In this document: positions 1 through 12,934 of the stretch, in pieces
Position numbering within the stretch: the first letter of the stretch is position 1
Layout of the letters: each line of letters starts with the position of its first letter
Source of the DNA: Ciborinia camelliae
Lineage: Eukaryota; Ascomycota; Leotiomycetes; Helotiales; Sclerotiniaceae
Direction: 5' to 3'
NCBI GenBank assembly: GCA_025890175.1
Contig: JANPYM010000003.1
Coordinates: 3,333,466 to 3,397,465, forward strand
DNA length: 64,000 nucleotides
Made by a program: the position numbers and the translations under genes
The notes under the pieces: generated by a model
Databases searched by the model: none
Seen by the model: the letters and a program-made list of their open reading frames with translations, nothing else
Told to the model about the DNA's origin: nothing

Positions 1-1460
1 TAAAAAAAACTATTGTTTTTTTTTAAAAATCTATATATTTTGTTATTTATTATTAATATTATTTAATACTTTTTTTTTTACCGTATTATATCCGATTTAA
101 TTATTAATCCGTTAAACATTCGCTTTATAACGGTTTCTCAAACCCCCCAATCCCTCTAAGGTATCTACCTAGATATCGATACCTACCTGAGCTCCCCTTG
201 TGATATTTATTTAATTTATTTTATTTAATTTATTGGTATCACTGTATTGCCCCGAATACGAATTAAACAACTTAAATTGGCCAAACAAACTGTCTACTCT
301 CTACAGCTTTATAAATCTAAAACATTTACTTTATTTCTTAGTACAGCATACCATATCTAATACAATATGCTATATTTGAAGCCGTAGAAGTAATTGCTAT
401 TGCGCATTTTTGTTGAAGCTTTCTTTATTTAATCTAATCTAATTTATATATATTTTAGAAAAATGGGTAAGTGAAATAATCGAATTCTATTCGATACAAT
501 TTAATAATGAAAAAGCGATGAAAAAAAGAAAAAAGCGAAAAAGAAAAAAAAAAAAAGGATAAGGTAATATCTCTATCCCAATAAGACTAATATATGCAAG
601 GCCAGCTCACCAATAAAACCATTACATTTAATCTTGAATTTGGAATTTGAAATTTGAAATTTGGAATTTGAAACTCGAAACTCGAAACTCGAAACTTGGC
701 CTACTCTTAATTTAGGTACTCGAAACCGTACCTCCCCTCCCCTCCCCTCCCCTATCCCTCCCCTCCCCAGAATCACCAACCTCCCCTCGTTCCCCAGAAC
801 CCCCCCGAACCTTAATAATTGGATTTGATTAGATTAGATTTGATTGGATTTGATTTGATTTGATTTGATTTGATGACTCTTGATTTGAGAATAAATAATC
901 CCCAAAAAATCTTCGCTAATGGATCCCTAGGTTATTTATTTATTTACCTAGATAGGTATTTACCTAGGTATTTATGAAATTATATATATATTTATTATAT
1001 CTATCATTACCTAGGTAGGTAGATAGGTACTATAGGTACTATAGATATTTATTATACCTATACCTACACTTCATACCTACACTTCATACCTACACTTCAT
1101 ACCAATACTTCAAGCCAATACTTTATGCTAAAGCCCTAAAGCCCCGAAGCATTCGAGCAAATCTCATATCATATCCTCATATTCTCATCTTATTTCATCG
1201 CATCTTATTTAATCTCATCTCGAATTATTTCTCATTATATCATCTTGATCCCAGACGCCCCAAAAAAGAAAGAAAATTGTCCATGCAAATGCAAATGCAA
1301 ATGTAAATGCAAATGTACTATATCTCATCATCTCATCTCATCTCTCATCTCCCATTCATTCATTCATTATATTATTCCCCCCCCCTCCCCCACTGCCACT
1401 CTCTTTCCCACTACCACTACCACCACCACCCCATCAATAAACCCCATCACCCTTTTATCA
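1..1460. other. Gene-free spacer with many short tandem repeats
   Basis: No credible gene. The first ~110 bases are nearly pure A/T and could be the edge of another degraded repeat. Direct repeats seen: GAAATTT/GAAACTC units at about 642-697; CCCCT units at about 731-767; GATTT units at about 826-873; three copies of a 13-mer (ACTTCATACCTAC) at about 1067-1105; and ATGCAA units at about 1282-1317. The ORFs here are low-complexity and have no family resemblance. Confidence 0.7.
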
Positions 1461-4400
1461 TCAACCCCCCATCTCCCCCACCACCACTACTCTANNNNNN
1501 NNNNCCTCCCTCCGAATCCCACTCCTCTCACACATCGACCTAAAGACACCCCCCCTATCCCACAACCCAACCGGGCGATCCAATTCGACAATCCTCCCTC
1601 GATCCAAGACGCAGATGCGATCATACGCAATAATCGTCTTGAGGCGATGCGCGATGCAGAGGAGCGTCTTGCCCTGAAACCCTTCGCGCATCGTGCGCTG
1701 GATCTTCTCGTCCGTTTCCATATCCACCGAGCTAGTCGCCTCATCACAGACGATGATTTGCGAGCCGCGGACGAGCGCCCGCGCGAGCGCCATCAATTGT
1801 CTTTGCCCCAGGGAGTAATTCAATCCTTCGTCTTCGACGATGGAATCGAGATGGATGCGTCCGGTGACTTCATCGACATGGGAATCGGGCGCGACGAGAT
1901 CAGATTGCCGGAGGGCGGACCATAGTTCCAGATCACTGTGTTCGCCGAATGGATCTAAATTACTTCTGATGGTTCCCTTGAATAATGTTGGATCTTGTGG
2001 GATGATAGCAAGACGAGATCTAAGGTCATGAAGACCAATCTTACTAATGTCTACACCATCCACAGTGATTGAACCCCCGGAAATTTCAACCAGTCGGAAG
2101 AGTGTGGACATGATACTTGATTTTCCAGCTCCTGTACGACCAACCACTCCAATACGCTCACCACCTTTAACGTGCATCGATAAGCCAGATAAAACTAGTG
2201 GAAGATTTTCTCGATACCGCATCTGAACATTGTTGAAAACAATCTCGCCACTTTCAGGCCAGGATGGGCGGACTTCTATTGTATGTAGCGGCGCTTCCTC
2301 TTCCAATGACGTACCGTAGTAATGAATACGCTCTGTAGCATTCATTCCATTTTCAACTTCTGCCAATTGTCGAACAGTAAACTGAATCATCTGAACAATA
2401 GAGAGAATGTAAGACAATACCAATCCTGCAGTAGATGGGCCAACCGAAAATCTGGAAGTGATGACGAGAATTCCAGTGACAAAAACCAATAGATTTCCAA
2501 TAATATCAAGCCGAGTCGATAGCCAGCGCTGATTAGAGAACGTAAGGAAATAAGCAGAATCCATCTCATCAATAGCCTTCCTCAAATCAGTAATAAACCG
2601 ATCTTGTAGTCCATATGCTCGAATCGTGGCTGTTCCCAAAAGGCCTTCACTAAATTTAGCAAAGACAATCGATCGAAAGACTGATTCGAAACGCTTCATT
2701 TCTCGTGCTGATGCTCGATAATATCCCGCGGCGAATGTAAACAGGACTAATAAGGGTCCGAGAGCAATAGCAAAATAATGAAAGTAGGCAATGATTAAGG
2801 CAAAGACCGAGAGGATCATGGCCATGGTTACAAAATACATCCGCATAGCGTCGGTGAGGTTATTATCCATAACATCAACATCTCGTGAAAATCGGTTGGT
2901 GATGCGCCCTAAGGGGGTTGTGTCAAAGAAGGACATAGGTGCTCGGAGTGTCTTTGTAATGGCTTTGCTAAGCATAGTTTTACTTGCAGTTGTTCCTAAA
3001 ATTGTGAGAGATCTGATATGATGCAGTTAGCAAAATTGTAGTTCTCAATTATAAGGAGAAATAAAATGTACTTACAGAGCAAAGAGGAACAGTAACACAG
3101 CTTGACCCGCACCAAGTGCAGCATACACTCCAATGTACACACCATTAGGGTATCCGAATTTGTTGCTTGTCCACCATGATAGCCATAAACTAGTGGCAAT
3201 ATTTGCACCTTGGGAAAGAACCAGTAGCAACAGAATAATTGGTGCGTTGAAAATGCTACCAGAAGCTCGTACATAATCCGCGTATACTGCCCACGAAACG
3301 CTCTTGACTGATCTCTCTTCAGCTTGCATCAAAGCTGGCGCTTTGTGCTTCTTCTTCTCGGTCTTCTTTTCGTCTTCGACTTCTTCCTCGGCTTCGGGCT
3401 CGCTCTGTTTTTCTACTGCCGTTGTCTCCATGAGTTGTTGGAAACCGGCATGGTTATTCATAAGATTGCTGAATGTATCAATAGCTTGAATCTTACCTTC
3501 CTCCATCCATATTATCCTATCGCAACGATTGAGAACCCATAATTGATGAGTCGCCAAGATTCTAGCTTTATCCTTCAACAAGCCCATGATCGCATTGTCG
3601 AAAATGTGACGGCCAACATGTGCATCGACAGCACTCAAGGGGTCATCCATGAGAATCAAATCAGCGTCAAAGTAAATGGCTCGTGCAATATTCATTCGTT
3701 GTTTCTGACCTCCAGATACAGTAATACCCCTCTCACCAATCTCGGTTTGATCGCCATTTGGCAGCATGTCCAGATCAGCTCTTAATGCGCAAGCATCAAT
3801 GACTTTGTTATACCATGACTTGTTTAAGCCTTTTCCGAATAAGATGTTATCTCGGACGGTTGCATTCTGAATCCAGGCATATTGTGGACAAAAAGCTCGA
3901 TCGGCACCCATAGTCATCTCCCCCCTGGTTTTTCGCATGTCCCCTGCGAGAGCTGCGAGTAAGGAGCTCTTTCCACTTCCAACTCCACCAATAACAGCTA
4001 CCAATTCATTTCTACCGATAGTGAAATTCATGTTGTGCAAACTGAACGGCTCTCGGTCTTCATTGATAGTGCTAGCATCATCAAGTGGGGCGCCTTCATT
4101 GTTTTGTGAAGAGTTCGGCCGAGATTTGACAGCGGCTTTCTCTTCTTTGACGGCTGGTTTCTTAGCTTCCTTTGACACTCTAACCTCGGCCTGCTTCTTT
4201 CCAGGCGGTCCGGCTTTTTCTGTATCTTGAGTAGCTGTTCGTTCCCAAGTGAAATCAGCGTCCTGTAAAACTACCGCTTCTTCTAGTTCGTGATCTGGCT
4301 TAGCATCATCCTCTTGCTCTTCACTGAGTAAATACTCTTGAATTCGATAAATTGAAGACCAGGCATCAATGACCTGTCCGATGACCATAGGTAGTAGATT

Positions 4401-6433
4401 TAGCGGCAATCGCAAGGAATTGAATAGAGCGAGAGATGAGAACACACGTGCTGGAGCTAGCCCGTGATCTGTTAAGCTGTATGTGATGAAAGCTATCATC
4501 GAAGCAAAGATAGGCAACGTCATGGAAACCGAATTAATGCTACAAAATCGATGAATTAGTAGTTGCCTCTCAAGGACGATCTTTCAAAGAAAATGACAAT
4601 TTAATGCCATAGAAACATAAAAATAGGATTTGGGAACAGAATTGGGTGTTAGGGGGTGTGATATTGTGAACTGGTTATAAGCTTACGCGTTTCTTATCGC
4701 TAACAAGATCTGAATAGAGCGAATCTCCTTATTCCTGATGGCAGCAAGTCTGTCAAGAAATGCTGATTCCCAACCGAAAAACTTCACAAACCGAACTGCC
4801 TGAAGAATCTCTTGCGTCAGACTAACCCTTTGGTCAGTGATCTTATTTATAGCTTTTCGTCTGGCGAAAAGTTTCTTGACAGCCTTAGTCAATAATGGGA
4901 TACCAATGACAAGTAATCCAAAACCTGCCAGAGCACTGTAGGTCAAATTGATAACCAGGAGTACAAGGGTGATGATGCAAGCGATAGGTGCCGTCCAAAT
5001 CAAATGAAACATGCCGCTTGCTTGATCAATACGGTAAGTGTCCACACTCATGACTGTAAGATCGGGAAGTCAGTAATTGTCTATCGAGGAAAGAATTTGG
5101 TAGAGAATAACGAGTTTCAATCGCATTAGAAATCAAGAAAATACACAAAATGAAACATAAAAGTAAGGTTGGAAACCGGGCAATGGAATTGGGAATTAAA
5201 TTGAGGAGTGTGAAATTTATAAAACGATTAAGCTTACGATTTACAACTCTTCCGTTTGCCCATCCTGTACCATCACCTGCTATACCACGTCCAGCATCTG
5301 GTGTTCCTTTGGGACCAACCGTTTTCGAATTCTTTTTGCCATTCTTGCCCTTGGCTTGGTCAACTAGATCTTGAGCTTTCTGGGCATCCTTCTCATCTTC
5401 TTGGCTTTTGATTGAACGACCTCCAGCCTTGGCCCGTCCAGAGATTTTCATAGCTTTTTCGAAAATGGTCGAAATGAGCACAGCTCTCGCCTGTCCTCCA
5501 ACCATCATTCCACGATATATAAAATGGTTGGTACCCAGAGATTGCAACATTTGCATTATCGTGATACCAAAGACAAGTCCTAATCCTCTTCCAATATTTG
5601 GCGCTGGAAGTCCTTCTTGTGCTGCTATATACGCGTCCGAGGCAAATGCAATCAGGTATCGCAACGTGAATGGTGATATCACTTGGAGTATGTTGGATAT
5701 AAATTGGCATCCCCCTCCTACCCAAAACTCAAATTTGAACGTTTCATGAATTGCCCATAATAGAGGATATCCATCTCCATTCGCCACCCTTCTCCTGAAA
5801 GACGCTTGTAATTTATCCGATAATAGATCTACACTTCGATTGGGGTTCACCGTCCATATATCATTTTGTTCGAGTTGTCGCCGATACCCAGCCTAGAAAT
5901 CATTAGCACAAGAGGCGCATAAATTAAGTTTGAACCAAACCCACATTCATGATAGGTGCCATCCATTGAAAGTATACTAAAGACAAGAAAGAAGCCGTAT
6001 ATTCTTTGGATGGTGTCCGGGTTTCTGGAACGGGAGGAATTGCGCCCCATCTCAATGGATTGATCTTTTTGTACCATGCTTTCTTAACAAAAGGATGATC
6101 TACATTGGAATCTGTTCTCGTTGCCACACTATTTGATGAAGCATAGCTTCGAACCTGCTTCATCTCTAGTGTTTTCTTATGATCAATTTCCCCTTCTGAT
6201 GAATGACTATCCGCATTATCTGGGCTTGAAATTTCCATATATTCCTTCTCAGGACCCCCAGCATCCATCGAATTTTGGTGAGTTGATAATTCTTCATGCT
6301 TTTCTAAGTATTCCCTCTCAGATCCATCTTCATCTCGTGGTTCATCATGAGTCGTATCTTCCAAGGCGGGAACTGGACCAGAAGTGGCGATTTCTTTCTC
6401 TTTCCCATTCTCATGATCAGGCAGATCCGCCAT
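1461..6433 (-). CDS. ABCC-family ATP-binding cassette transporter, Yor1-type (multidrug/oligomycin resistance-like)
   Basis: Plasma-membrane (possibly vacuolar) ATP-driven exporter. Five exons read with consistent phase: 6433-5945, 5892-5238, 5053-4687, 4539-3076 and 3012-1461, about 1,508 codons, close to yeast Yor1. The order is an acidic N-terminus, membrane domain 1, NBD1, membrane domain 2, NBD2. NBD1 has Walker A GGVGSGKSS (~688-696), signature VSGGQ (~778) and LMDDPLSAVD (~800), with Asp in place of the catalytic Glu as is usual for ABCC NBD1. NBD2 has GRTGAGKSS (~1283), signature SLGQRQ (~1392) and CDEATSSVD (~1414) with the Glu. The first junction gives MNAGYRRQL and the second RVVNLMSVDTYRID, both typical of ABCC proteins. 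A Lys/Ala/Ser-rich insert (~604-668) sits inside NBD1. Ten Ns (1495-1504) lie after NBD2, so the last ~15 residues and the stop are unreliable. The substrate cannot be read from sequence. Confidence 0.93.
1495..1504. other. Assembly gap (10 Ns)
   Basis: A run of ten N, apparently a scaffold gap of unknown true size. It lies inside the last exon of the ABC transporter, downstream of all NBD2 motifs, and is flanked by C/A-rich low-complexity DNA (CCACCACTACT on the left), which probably broke the assembly. The reading frame crossing it is accidental. Confidence 0.97.
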
Positions 6434-9400
6434 ATTGAAGCTTCTTGATCTTAAAAAAAGAAAAGCGCTTCAAGGAGGTATCTTGGGTGAGAAATGACAA
6501 AGAGCTAAAGAACAGAAGGCATGAGAAAACATGATGGAGGGGAAATAGAGCATCTTATCATTTATTCGGTCGTTGTTTCCGAATGGGATGAGAGTAGGTA
6601 GACAAGGGTGTGATAGGAAATTATATATGCAGTACAGTACAGTACGGAGATATGGTATGGCAGAAAGGATTCCAGAGTGCTAGCGGTGAGGATTACCAAT
6701 ACGAATGGGCAAATCAATGGAAGCCATGGAAGAAATGGAAGAAATGGAAGATTTCATTCTTCCAAGGTGAAAGACGGGAGGGAAGGAACCAATCGGTATA
6801 TTTCAAAACCGACATACCTAGGTAAGTAGGTACCAAATACGGTACGAGCAAACAAACATACCGTGGGAGATACGAATCACGAATCACGACCAATCCGACA
6901 TTCACATTGTGATATATCAATGCTTCATATCAATGCTTCATACATGTATGTACATTATTGTACAGCTGAAGTACTACCGGTATAGGTACCCCACTTGACA
7001 TCTCTTCTTCGGAGTATAAGCTTCTCTTAGCCATCTTACCCGCAACTCTATCAGGGTCTAGGCATATTAAGGTTAGTAGCTAGGCCTTTCCGTTTGCTTA
7101 ACTTGACCTTCCAGACTCCAGTTACATTACATGTAGGTACCTAGTATGTACCTTACTAAAATTCTTTAACAAAACATACCTACCTACCTACGATGACGGG
7201 ACCGGCAAATCCCCCAGATAACCTATAGAAATCTCGGGCATCGGATACTTATTGATACATGCAGTAGACCGTACTATCTATCCTTCGTACATAGCAGAAA
7301 TAACTGCAGAGTCACTCGGGCACCGAACCTACCGATTCAATGCAATGGCAATCCAATCCAATTCAATCCAATTCAATCCAATTCAACTGGGTAATACAAT
7401 AAGATGAATAAACCAATTATCTCCATCATCCTCATCACTTGACTGATGGATTTCCTCCAGCTTACAGTACTGCTTACCGTAGGTAATTATTATACTATTT
7501 TGTACGTACAAAACCCGTTCATGCCCTAGGTAGCAGGAATTCATCGGTTGTCGGCAAGAATTCCTTCCACTTTCTTTCTTTGATGATAAATACCTAATGC
7601 CGTTATATCCGAGAACACAAAAGAGCTTCATCCAGCTCGATCAATTGTCAATCACATGATCACATGATCTCGGACCCGGAGTGAACTTTTCTCCTTCAAC
7701 CCAACATTGTTACTCGGTCATCATCAATGGAAATGGAATTCACCCATCAAATTCTGCCTAGATACCTAGCTCTTCTCATAATTAAAAAAGCGGTGAAGAT
7801 AATCAAGCCCGTTAGATGGAATTAACTTAAGATATCGGATACATATCATCCTCATCAATTTCCTCTTCGCACTTGTCAAACTCCAATCATACCATCGCCA
7901 TTCTTTTTTTATTTATTTTTTTATATTTTTTTTATTTATTTATTTTTTTAGCAATAACACAAACACAAACACGAAAACAAAGCGCACGCAGTCTCAAATT
8001 TCGCATGCATATCATACCGTTAGAAATGGTCACAGCAGTCCAGTCCAGTCCAGTCTCTTGATGCAGGGGGATCGTACGGTGATGTTGGATAAGTACAGAA
8101 AGGTTGATTATACGGGATTTTAATTTTATACGTAGGTACCTAGGTACCTATTTATGGATGGATTTTTGTATCTGGTGAGGTTACATATAGTTAGGTACCT
8201 AGGTAGTATTCATTATTTTGAGTTGGATATTCTTAGGGGTGATGCAGGTGTTGGAAATTGTAGGTAGGTAGGTAGGTAGGTAGGTAGGTAGGGTGGGTGG
8301 GTGTAGGTATGGAGTATGGAGTATGCATATGGATATATATATCTAGCCCAATATGGTAGTTATGACTTCTAGGTTAGGTAGGTAATGTAGGTAGGTAAGG
8401 TAGGTAAGGTAGTTCAACCGCCTATCTCAAAATTCAACTTAAGGTCACACCACTAGCTCCTAGGTAGATATCTAATGAAGTTACAATAAATACCTAGTAG
8501 GTACCTACCTACCTAATCAAACGCGCGCTTCATCTTGTCTCATCTTGTCTTGTCTTGTCTAATATATCTATACCTAAGATACCTACCTAGATACATTTCT
8601 ATTCTTCAATTTCCAAGTAGCTGAGACCCGTGACCTAAGACCCGTGACCTAAGTAGATACTTAGATACATCTCAAAACAGAGTATTCACAATTTTCATGA
8701 ACTTTTAATCTACTTATTATTCTTCAATCTCAACCCAAAGCTAAAGCCAAAGCCAAAGCAAAAGCAAAGCAAAGGCAAGCCTCTCTTTCTTCTTTTCTTC
8801 TCGACACGCGCCCCCCTTCCTTTTTCCAGGTTTAAAGGTTTAACTCTCATGATAAATAAAGAGATATAGGCTAAAAAAACTTGTATCTCTCTCTTTCTTT
8901 TTCCAATCCCATATCTATATCTATATCTTTTTTCTTATTTTCCCTTATCATTCTATTCTATCCCAGCCCTTTTCTAATATCTATTGAATTTTTATAATAA
9001 GAAGTATTGCATAGTATTTCTTCGCTTATTGCCCCTTCATTTTTCAATCCCGATTCAGATCCCAATTCATTGTCTCAAACTAGATAGGTAGAAAGAGGTT
9101 GAAAATCGAAAATCCAAATTCATAATGGAAATTCATAACGCAGGAACGCAAGAACGGATTACATCCAGCTGTTTATCGATATTTTATTGGATATCTACTG
9201 GATATCTTAAATAGATATATCTTCCTTACCAATAAATATAGGTGTCATATATAATACATAAAACATAAAACCCAAACTAAAATCACCTCACTTTCCAATC
9301 CAATCCAATCCAATCCAACAATAAACTTCATTCATCATGACCCTTTTCCATCCTATCCTCTTCTATCTTATCCCATGCACATTGCACCCACAACATCTTC

Positions 9401-10816
9401 CATCTTCCATCTTGCATCTAACATCTTAGAGAACTTCTACCTACAAAGTAAGCCGAGCCGATAGCAGGTTGTAAAGGGATTCCCGCGTACGCGAGTCCAT
9501 ACGCTATCTACCTAGTATTATAATTCATATAAATCGATGTTCCAACATACCATACCATACCTCCATCCTCACCAACAATCATCCCACGGAAATGGGTAAT
9601 TAGTTTGATATGATATTATTATATTGAATGGTATGGTATGATCGACTACCTATATATTAAAGATTAGTATTCCATCATCTTGATAAATAAAAACACTTGA
9701 AAAGAAAGCGGGAAGGAGAAATATTGTATACTTATGGGATGTAATTTGAAAGTTAATGGAATGTTTTTGATATTTGGTTTAGACTTTAAGTTGGATTTAG
9801 ACTCGGATTTAGACTCGGATTTAGATTTAGATTTAGATTTAGATTTAGATTGTAGGATGAAGTTGAACTTTTTCTTTTATCTTTAATAAATATTGAAGAA
9901 AAGATGAAAAGATGTCAAATAGGAATAGATACTACCTACCATAAGAGGAGTGATTTATTTAAACAGCAATGGTAATTTTCATCAGCATGCAATCGGCCGT
10001 TTTTATTGCGTCAAACTGTGGCGTTAGAGTATGGGTTTAAGGAATTCGGTTCGAAGAATTCGTAAGTTTAGGGTAGGGATATGTAGATTGAAAATTGAAA
10101 TTGATCAATGATGGTAGATTGTGCGTTCATTATATTTTAAGGTGTATGGAATCGCGTTTGAATTGCAAAATCATGGAGTTATCCAGATAGAAAGTTCATG
10201 TTTTATAATCATATGATGATGATGAAAGAAGTGTGATATAATGAGTATAGAGAACATCAAATTGATTTATGGGAATCTAAAGACTAGAAGTGTAGAACAC
10301 TTTTAGATGGGATCTTTGGATGCTATATATATAAATATATATAAATGATAAGGCATGAGGACTAAATTAGAAGAGAACTAGGTATTGCATCATGAATGAT
10401 CTGTGCCAGTGGTGGTAGGAAAGCTGGGGGTTTGGTTACTTAGTCTTTCAAATAATCTCAAAGTTCGAAACCATTTCAATAGAAAAATGGATTTAAAAAT
10501 CCAGATTATCTAAAGATGGGACTACAGTCAGGACTATTGGGAACACTGGTGTCAAAATGGCAACCACGATGCATCACTTTTATATCTGGAAAGTATGAAC
10601 GAGCATACACCTCCTGAACTTATTCCTTCCAATCTTATACTCGATCATCTTCCAGATCTAGACAGTGCAAAAGAGTATTCTCCTGAGACTATACCTTCCA
10701 ACCTCACACCCGATCTTCTTCCCACAACCTCATTCACAAGCATAGAATAACCCATCCCTACAGCATTTCCACATATTTATTATTTATCCGACCGACCGGC
10801 CGGCCACCGCATCGAA
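6434..10816. other. Long gene-poor spacer, TACC/GGTA microsatellites
   Basis: No supported gene in 4.4 kb. The first few hundred bases are the likely promoter and 5' UTR of the ABC transporter. Repeats include scattered TACCTAGGTA palindromes (around 6815-6835, 7130-7190, 8130-8200, 8460-8510), a GGTA run at about 8261-8290, and a GATTTA run at about 9805-9850. ORFs in the stretch are short and low in complexity. Confidence 0.6.
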
Positions 10817-11662
10817 ATGAGTACGCACGCCCCCGAAAGCTGCGTGATATGCCTCGACAAATTCGTCGACGAATTCCCCGTCGTCACGCATTGTCGTCAT
10901 ACATTCGGAAACACCTGTCTGGAGCGCTGGTTTCTGCAATCCGATTCCTGTCCGCTCTGTCGCACGAAACTCCCCAACATCGCCCCCGCCGCCTCGCACG
11001 CTGTACAAGGACAAACCCGAGCACAAGCCCCGGTTTTACCGTCCCAAGAACCGTGGACATCCCCGAGCATCTGGGAACGAATCATGAGACGACCGCGCCC
11101 CGTCTTTCAACGCCAGATATGGGATGTTCGAATGGGCGGGCTGGGGTTTGCAAATCCGCACTTTGACGGTGCCAGAAATGCACCGCGGGCGAGTTCGGAT
11201 ACGGGACCCGGAACGTTGCGCGTGCCGTCGAGTACGACCACGACGCATGGACACCCGCCGGTACCCACGACGACGATGTTCACGGCGGCATATGTGCGGC
11301 GCACGTATGCGAATGCCAATATGACGAGCTATACGTTAAGGAATCCAGGCACCCATGCTCCTCAACGTTCCCACCCCACCAGACAGCCAGCGGGCCCTCC
11401 CACGGGCGAAGGATGGCGCAATTGGGATTACATATCCGGGAGTCGGAGGAGAAGCTGGAGGGAAAGAGAAGGGGAAAGGGGAAGTTGGAGGAGATTGCCA
11501 TCGAGTGATTCCGGAGGTACGAGTATCAACCGCGAAACGACGCTCGTCAGGGCAAGATGTAGAAGCGAGATGAACAGGCGGAGGGAAACTTCGAGCGTTG
11601 AAGAGGATCTGGCCCAGTTGCCCAGGTTGATGAGTAGTATGTGGGCCCCTTCATCGTCGTGA
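10817..11662 (+). CDS. RING-finger protein (RING-H2-like, putative E3 ubiquitin ligase) with a degenerate fifth ligand
   Basis: Single-exon, 281 aa. The N-terminus holds a RING: C9-x2-C12-x13-C26-x-H28-x2-G31-x2-C34-x10-C45-x2-C48, with CLERW and CPLCR framing the second half as in RING-H2 ligases. The position that should carry the fifth zinc ligand (His or Cys) is Gly31. The remaining ~230 residues are Arg/Pro/Ser/Thr-rich with no recognisable domain or membrane segment and look disordered. Family role: recruiting a ubiquitin-charged E2 to a substrate; here ligase activity is uncertain because of Gly31. Base composition is more GC-rich than the surrounding spacer. The chosen ATG leaves only eight residues before the RING, and no better upstream start is visible. 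Confidence 0.75.
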   Translation: MSTHAPESCVICLDKFVDEFPVVTHCRHTFGNTCLERWFLQSDSCPLCRTKLPNIAPAASHAVQGQTRAQAPVLPSQEPWTSPSIWERIMRRPRPVFQRQIWDVRMGGLGFANPHFDGARNAPRASSDTGPGTLRVPSSTTTTHGHPPVPTTTMFTAAYVRRTYANANMTSYTLRNPGTHAPQRSHPTRQPAGPPTGEGWRNWDYISGSRRRSWREREGERGSWRRLPSSDSGGTSINRETTLVRARCRSEMNRRRETSSVEEDLAQLPRLMSSMWAPSSS

Positions 11663-12094
11663 GATGGTGCGGCGTTGGATGATGGGAAGCCAAAAGCGAT
11701 TGGTCGGGATGGTGGTTGAATATGTTCTTTGGTGGTAGCGATACATATGGGAGTGGGATTATTCCCATCAGCGTGCATTCATTGGTTTCGACAACGTTCT
11801 CTAGCTTGAATAACAAATACAAACAAGTACCAAATCAAAAAAGAACCTGATGCGCATTGGAATAGTGATAAAGTTTGACTTTGAAAGTGGTATGTGAATC
11901 TTGGGTATTTCTAGTAGAAGCGTACATGCATATATATATACAAGGGAGGAACATTTTATACACCCATCCAATGCCTCAAGCATTATGGAACTCGATTCTG
12001 CATATCGAAATTCCACATTCCCCATGACAAGTCCTAAGATCATCTCGACATCCTACATCCAACCCAGCAACAACCGTGACCCGAGATCTGCCGC
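11663..12094. other. Short convergent spacer between RING and eqolisin genes
   Basis: The two flanking genes converge on this 432 bp interval, which would hold both 3' UTRs. I see no gene or strong repeat apart from a TA run at about 11932-11940. Confidence 0.6.
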
Positions 12095-12934
12095 TTAAAC
12101 ATAGGCGATAGTAACCGAAGTATCAGTCACGGAAGTCTTGGTCAAGCGCTCGTTCAAGACGGTCTGAATATCCATGAGATTGGAGCCCTTGGGACCGACC
12201 TTCGCTCCGGACTGGGTCGTCGCATACGCCTTATTGAACGTGAGACTTCCATAGTTGGCCAGGCCGTTGGTCTTTCCATTGTTGCTCAGATCCTCCATGA
12301 TCCACTCGGCGGCGTGGCCACACAACGTATCCGTCGACGACACGACCTTGGACTCGGATTGGCCGGTCGATTTGTTGATGATGGTGACGGTGCCCTGGGT
12401 CAGGGAGGAATAGTTCACATCGACGGCGATGAGATCGCCGACGGCAATCGGCAGGTCGAAGTTGATGGTCGCGGCAGGGTACCATTCGTACCACGCCGAG
12501 ACATAATGCACGCCCGCCCGGTCGATCGAGGAGTCGACTCCCGCTTGCCAGAGCCCGCTACAGGTGGAGCTGGTTTCGTACCCGTCGATACCGACCCATG
12601 AGGAGACGGTCCAGATGTTCGCCGAGGTTTCACCCACGGTGGGTCGCTTGGCGGGGGGAACCACAAATTCTCCATACACGCCGGTGTAGATGGTCTGGCC
12701 GTTGTCAAAGAGAGCGGCTCCAGCCCACGCAACGTTGTAATCGACCGGGGTGGTGGCGGCGGAAGCGACATTGATATCGGCGGAGGAGTGTTCCACCGAG
12801 CTGGCTAGGGTTCCGGATTTAAAAGGACCCTGTTTGGGAGTACCTCGGTGGAGACGGGGAAGATGAGAGCGGGGAGGGGCGGCGAGGGCAGAGGCAATTA
12901 GGCCACTGAGGGCGATGGTGGTAGAGAACTTCAT
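12095..12934 (-). CDS. Secreted glutamic peptidase, family G1 (eqolisin; aspergilloglutamic/scytalidoglutamic peptidase type)
   Basis: Intronless, 279 aa. Residues 1-18 form a signal peptide (MKFSTTIALSGLIASALA) with an ALA|AP cleavage context, followed by a short basic propeptide and the mature beta-sandwich domain from about residue 60. The catalytic dyad of eqolisins is present: Gln130 in LWQAGVD and Glu210 in AEWIMEDL. Other family landmarks are YTGVYGEFVVP, SSWVGIDG, SAWYEWYP and the terminal TSVTIAYV. Cys125 and Cys205 could form a disulfide. Function: extracellular acid-active endopeptidase used in nutrient acquisition or host-protein digestion. No cluster partner is adjacent. The start is fixed by the signal peptide. 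Length is typical of the precursor, so the gene looks intact. Confidence 0.95.
   Translation of the reverse strand: MKFSTTIALSGLIASALAAPPRSHLPRLHRGTPKQGPFKSGTLASSVEHSSADINVASAATTPVDYNVAWAGAALFDNGQTIYTGVYGEFVVPPAKRPTVGETSANIWTVSSWVGIDGYETSSTCSGLWQAGVDSSIDRAGVHYVSAWYEWYPAATINFDLPIAVGDLIAVDVNYSSLTQGTVTIINKSTGQSESKVVSSTDTLCGHAAEWIMEDLSNNGKTNGLANYGSLTFNKAYATTQSGAKVGPKGSNLMDIQTVLNERLTKTSVTDTSVTIAYV

Noticed and set aside
1245..1925. Plus-strand 226-codon frame over the ABC transporter 3' end
   Set aside because: Antisense shadow of the NBD2 exon plus low-complexity DNA, and it crosses the N gap.
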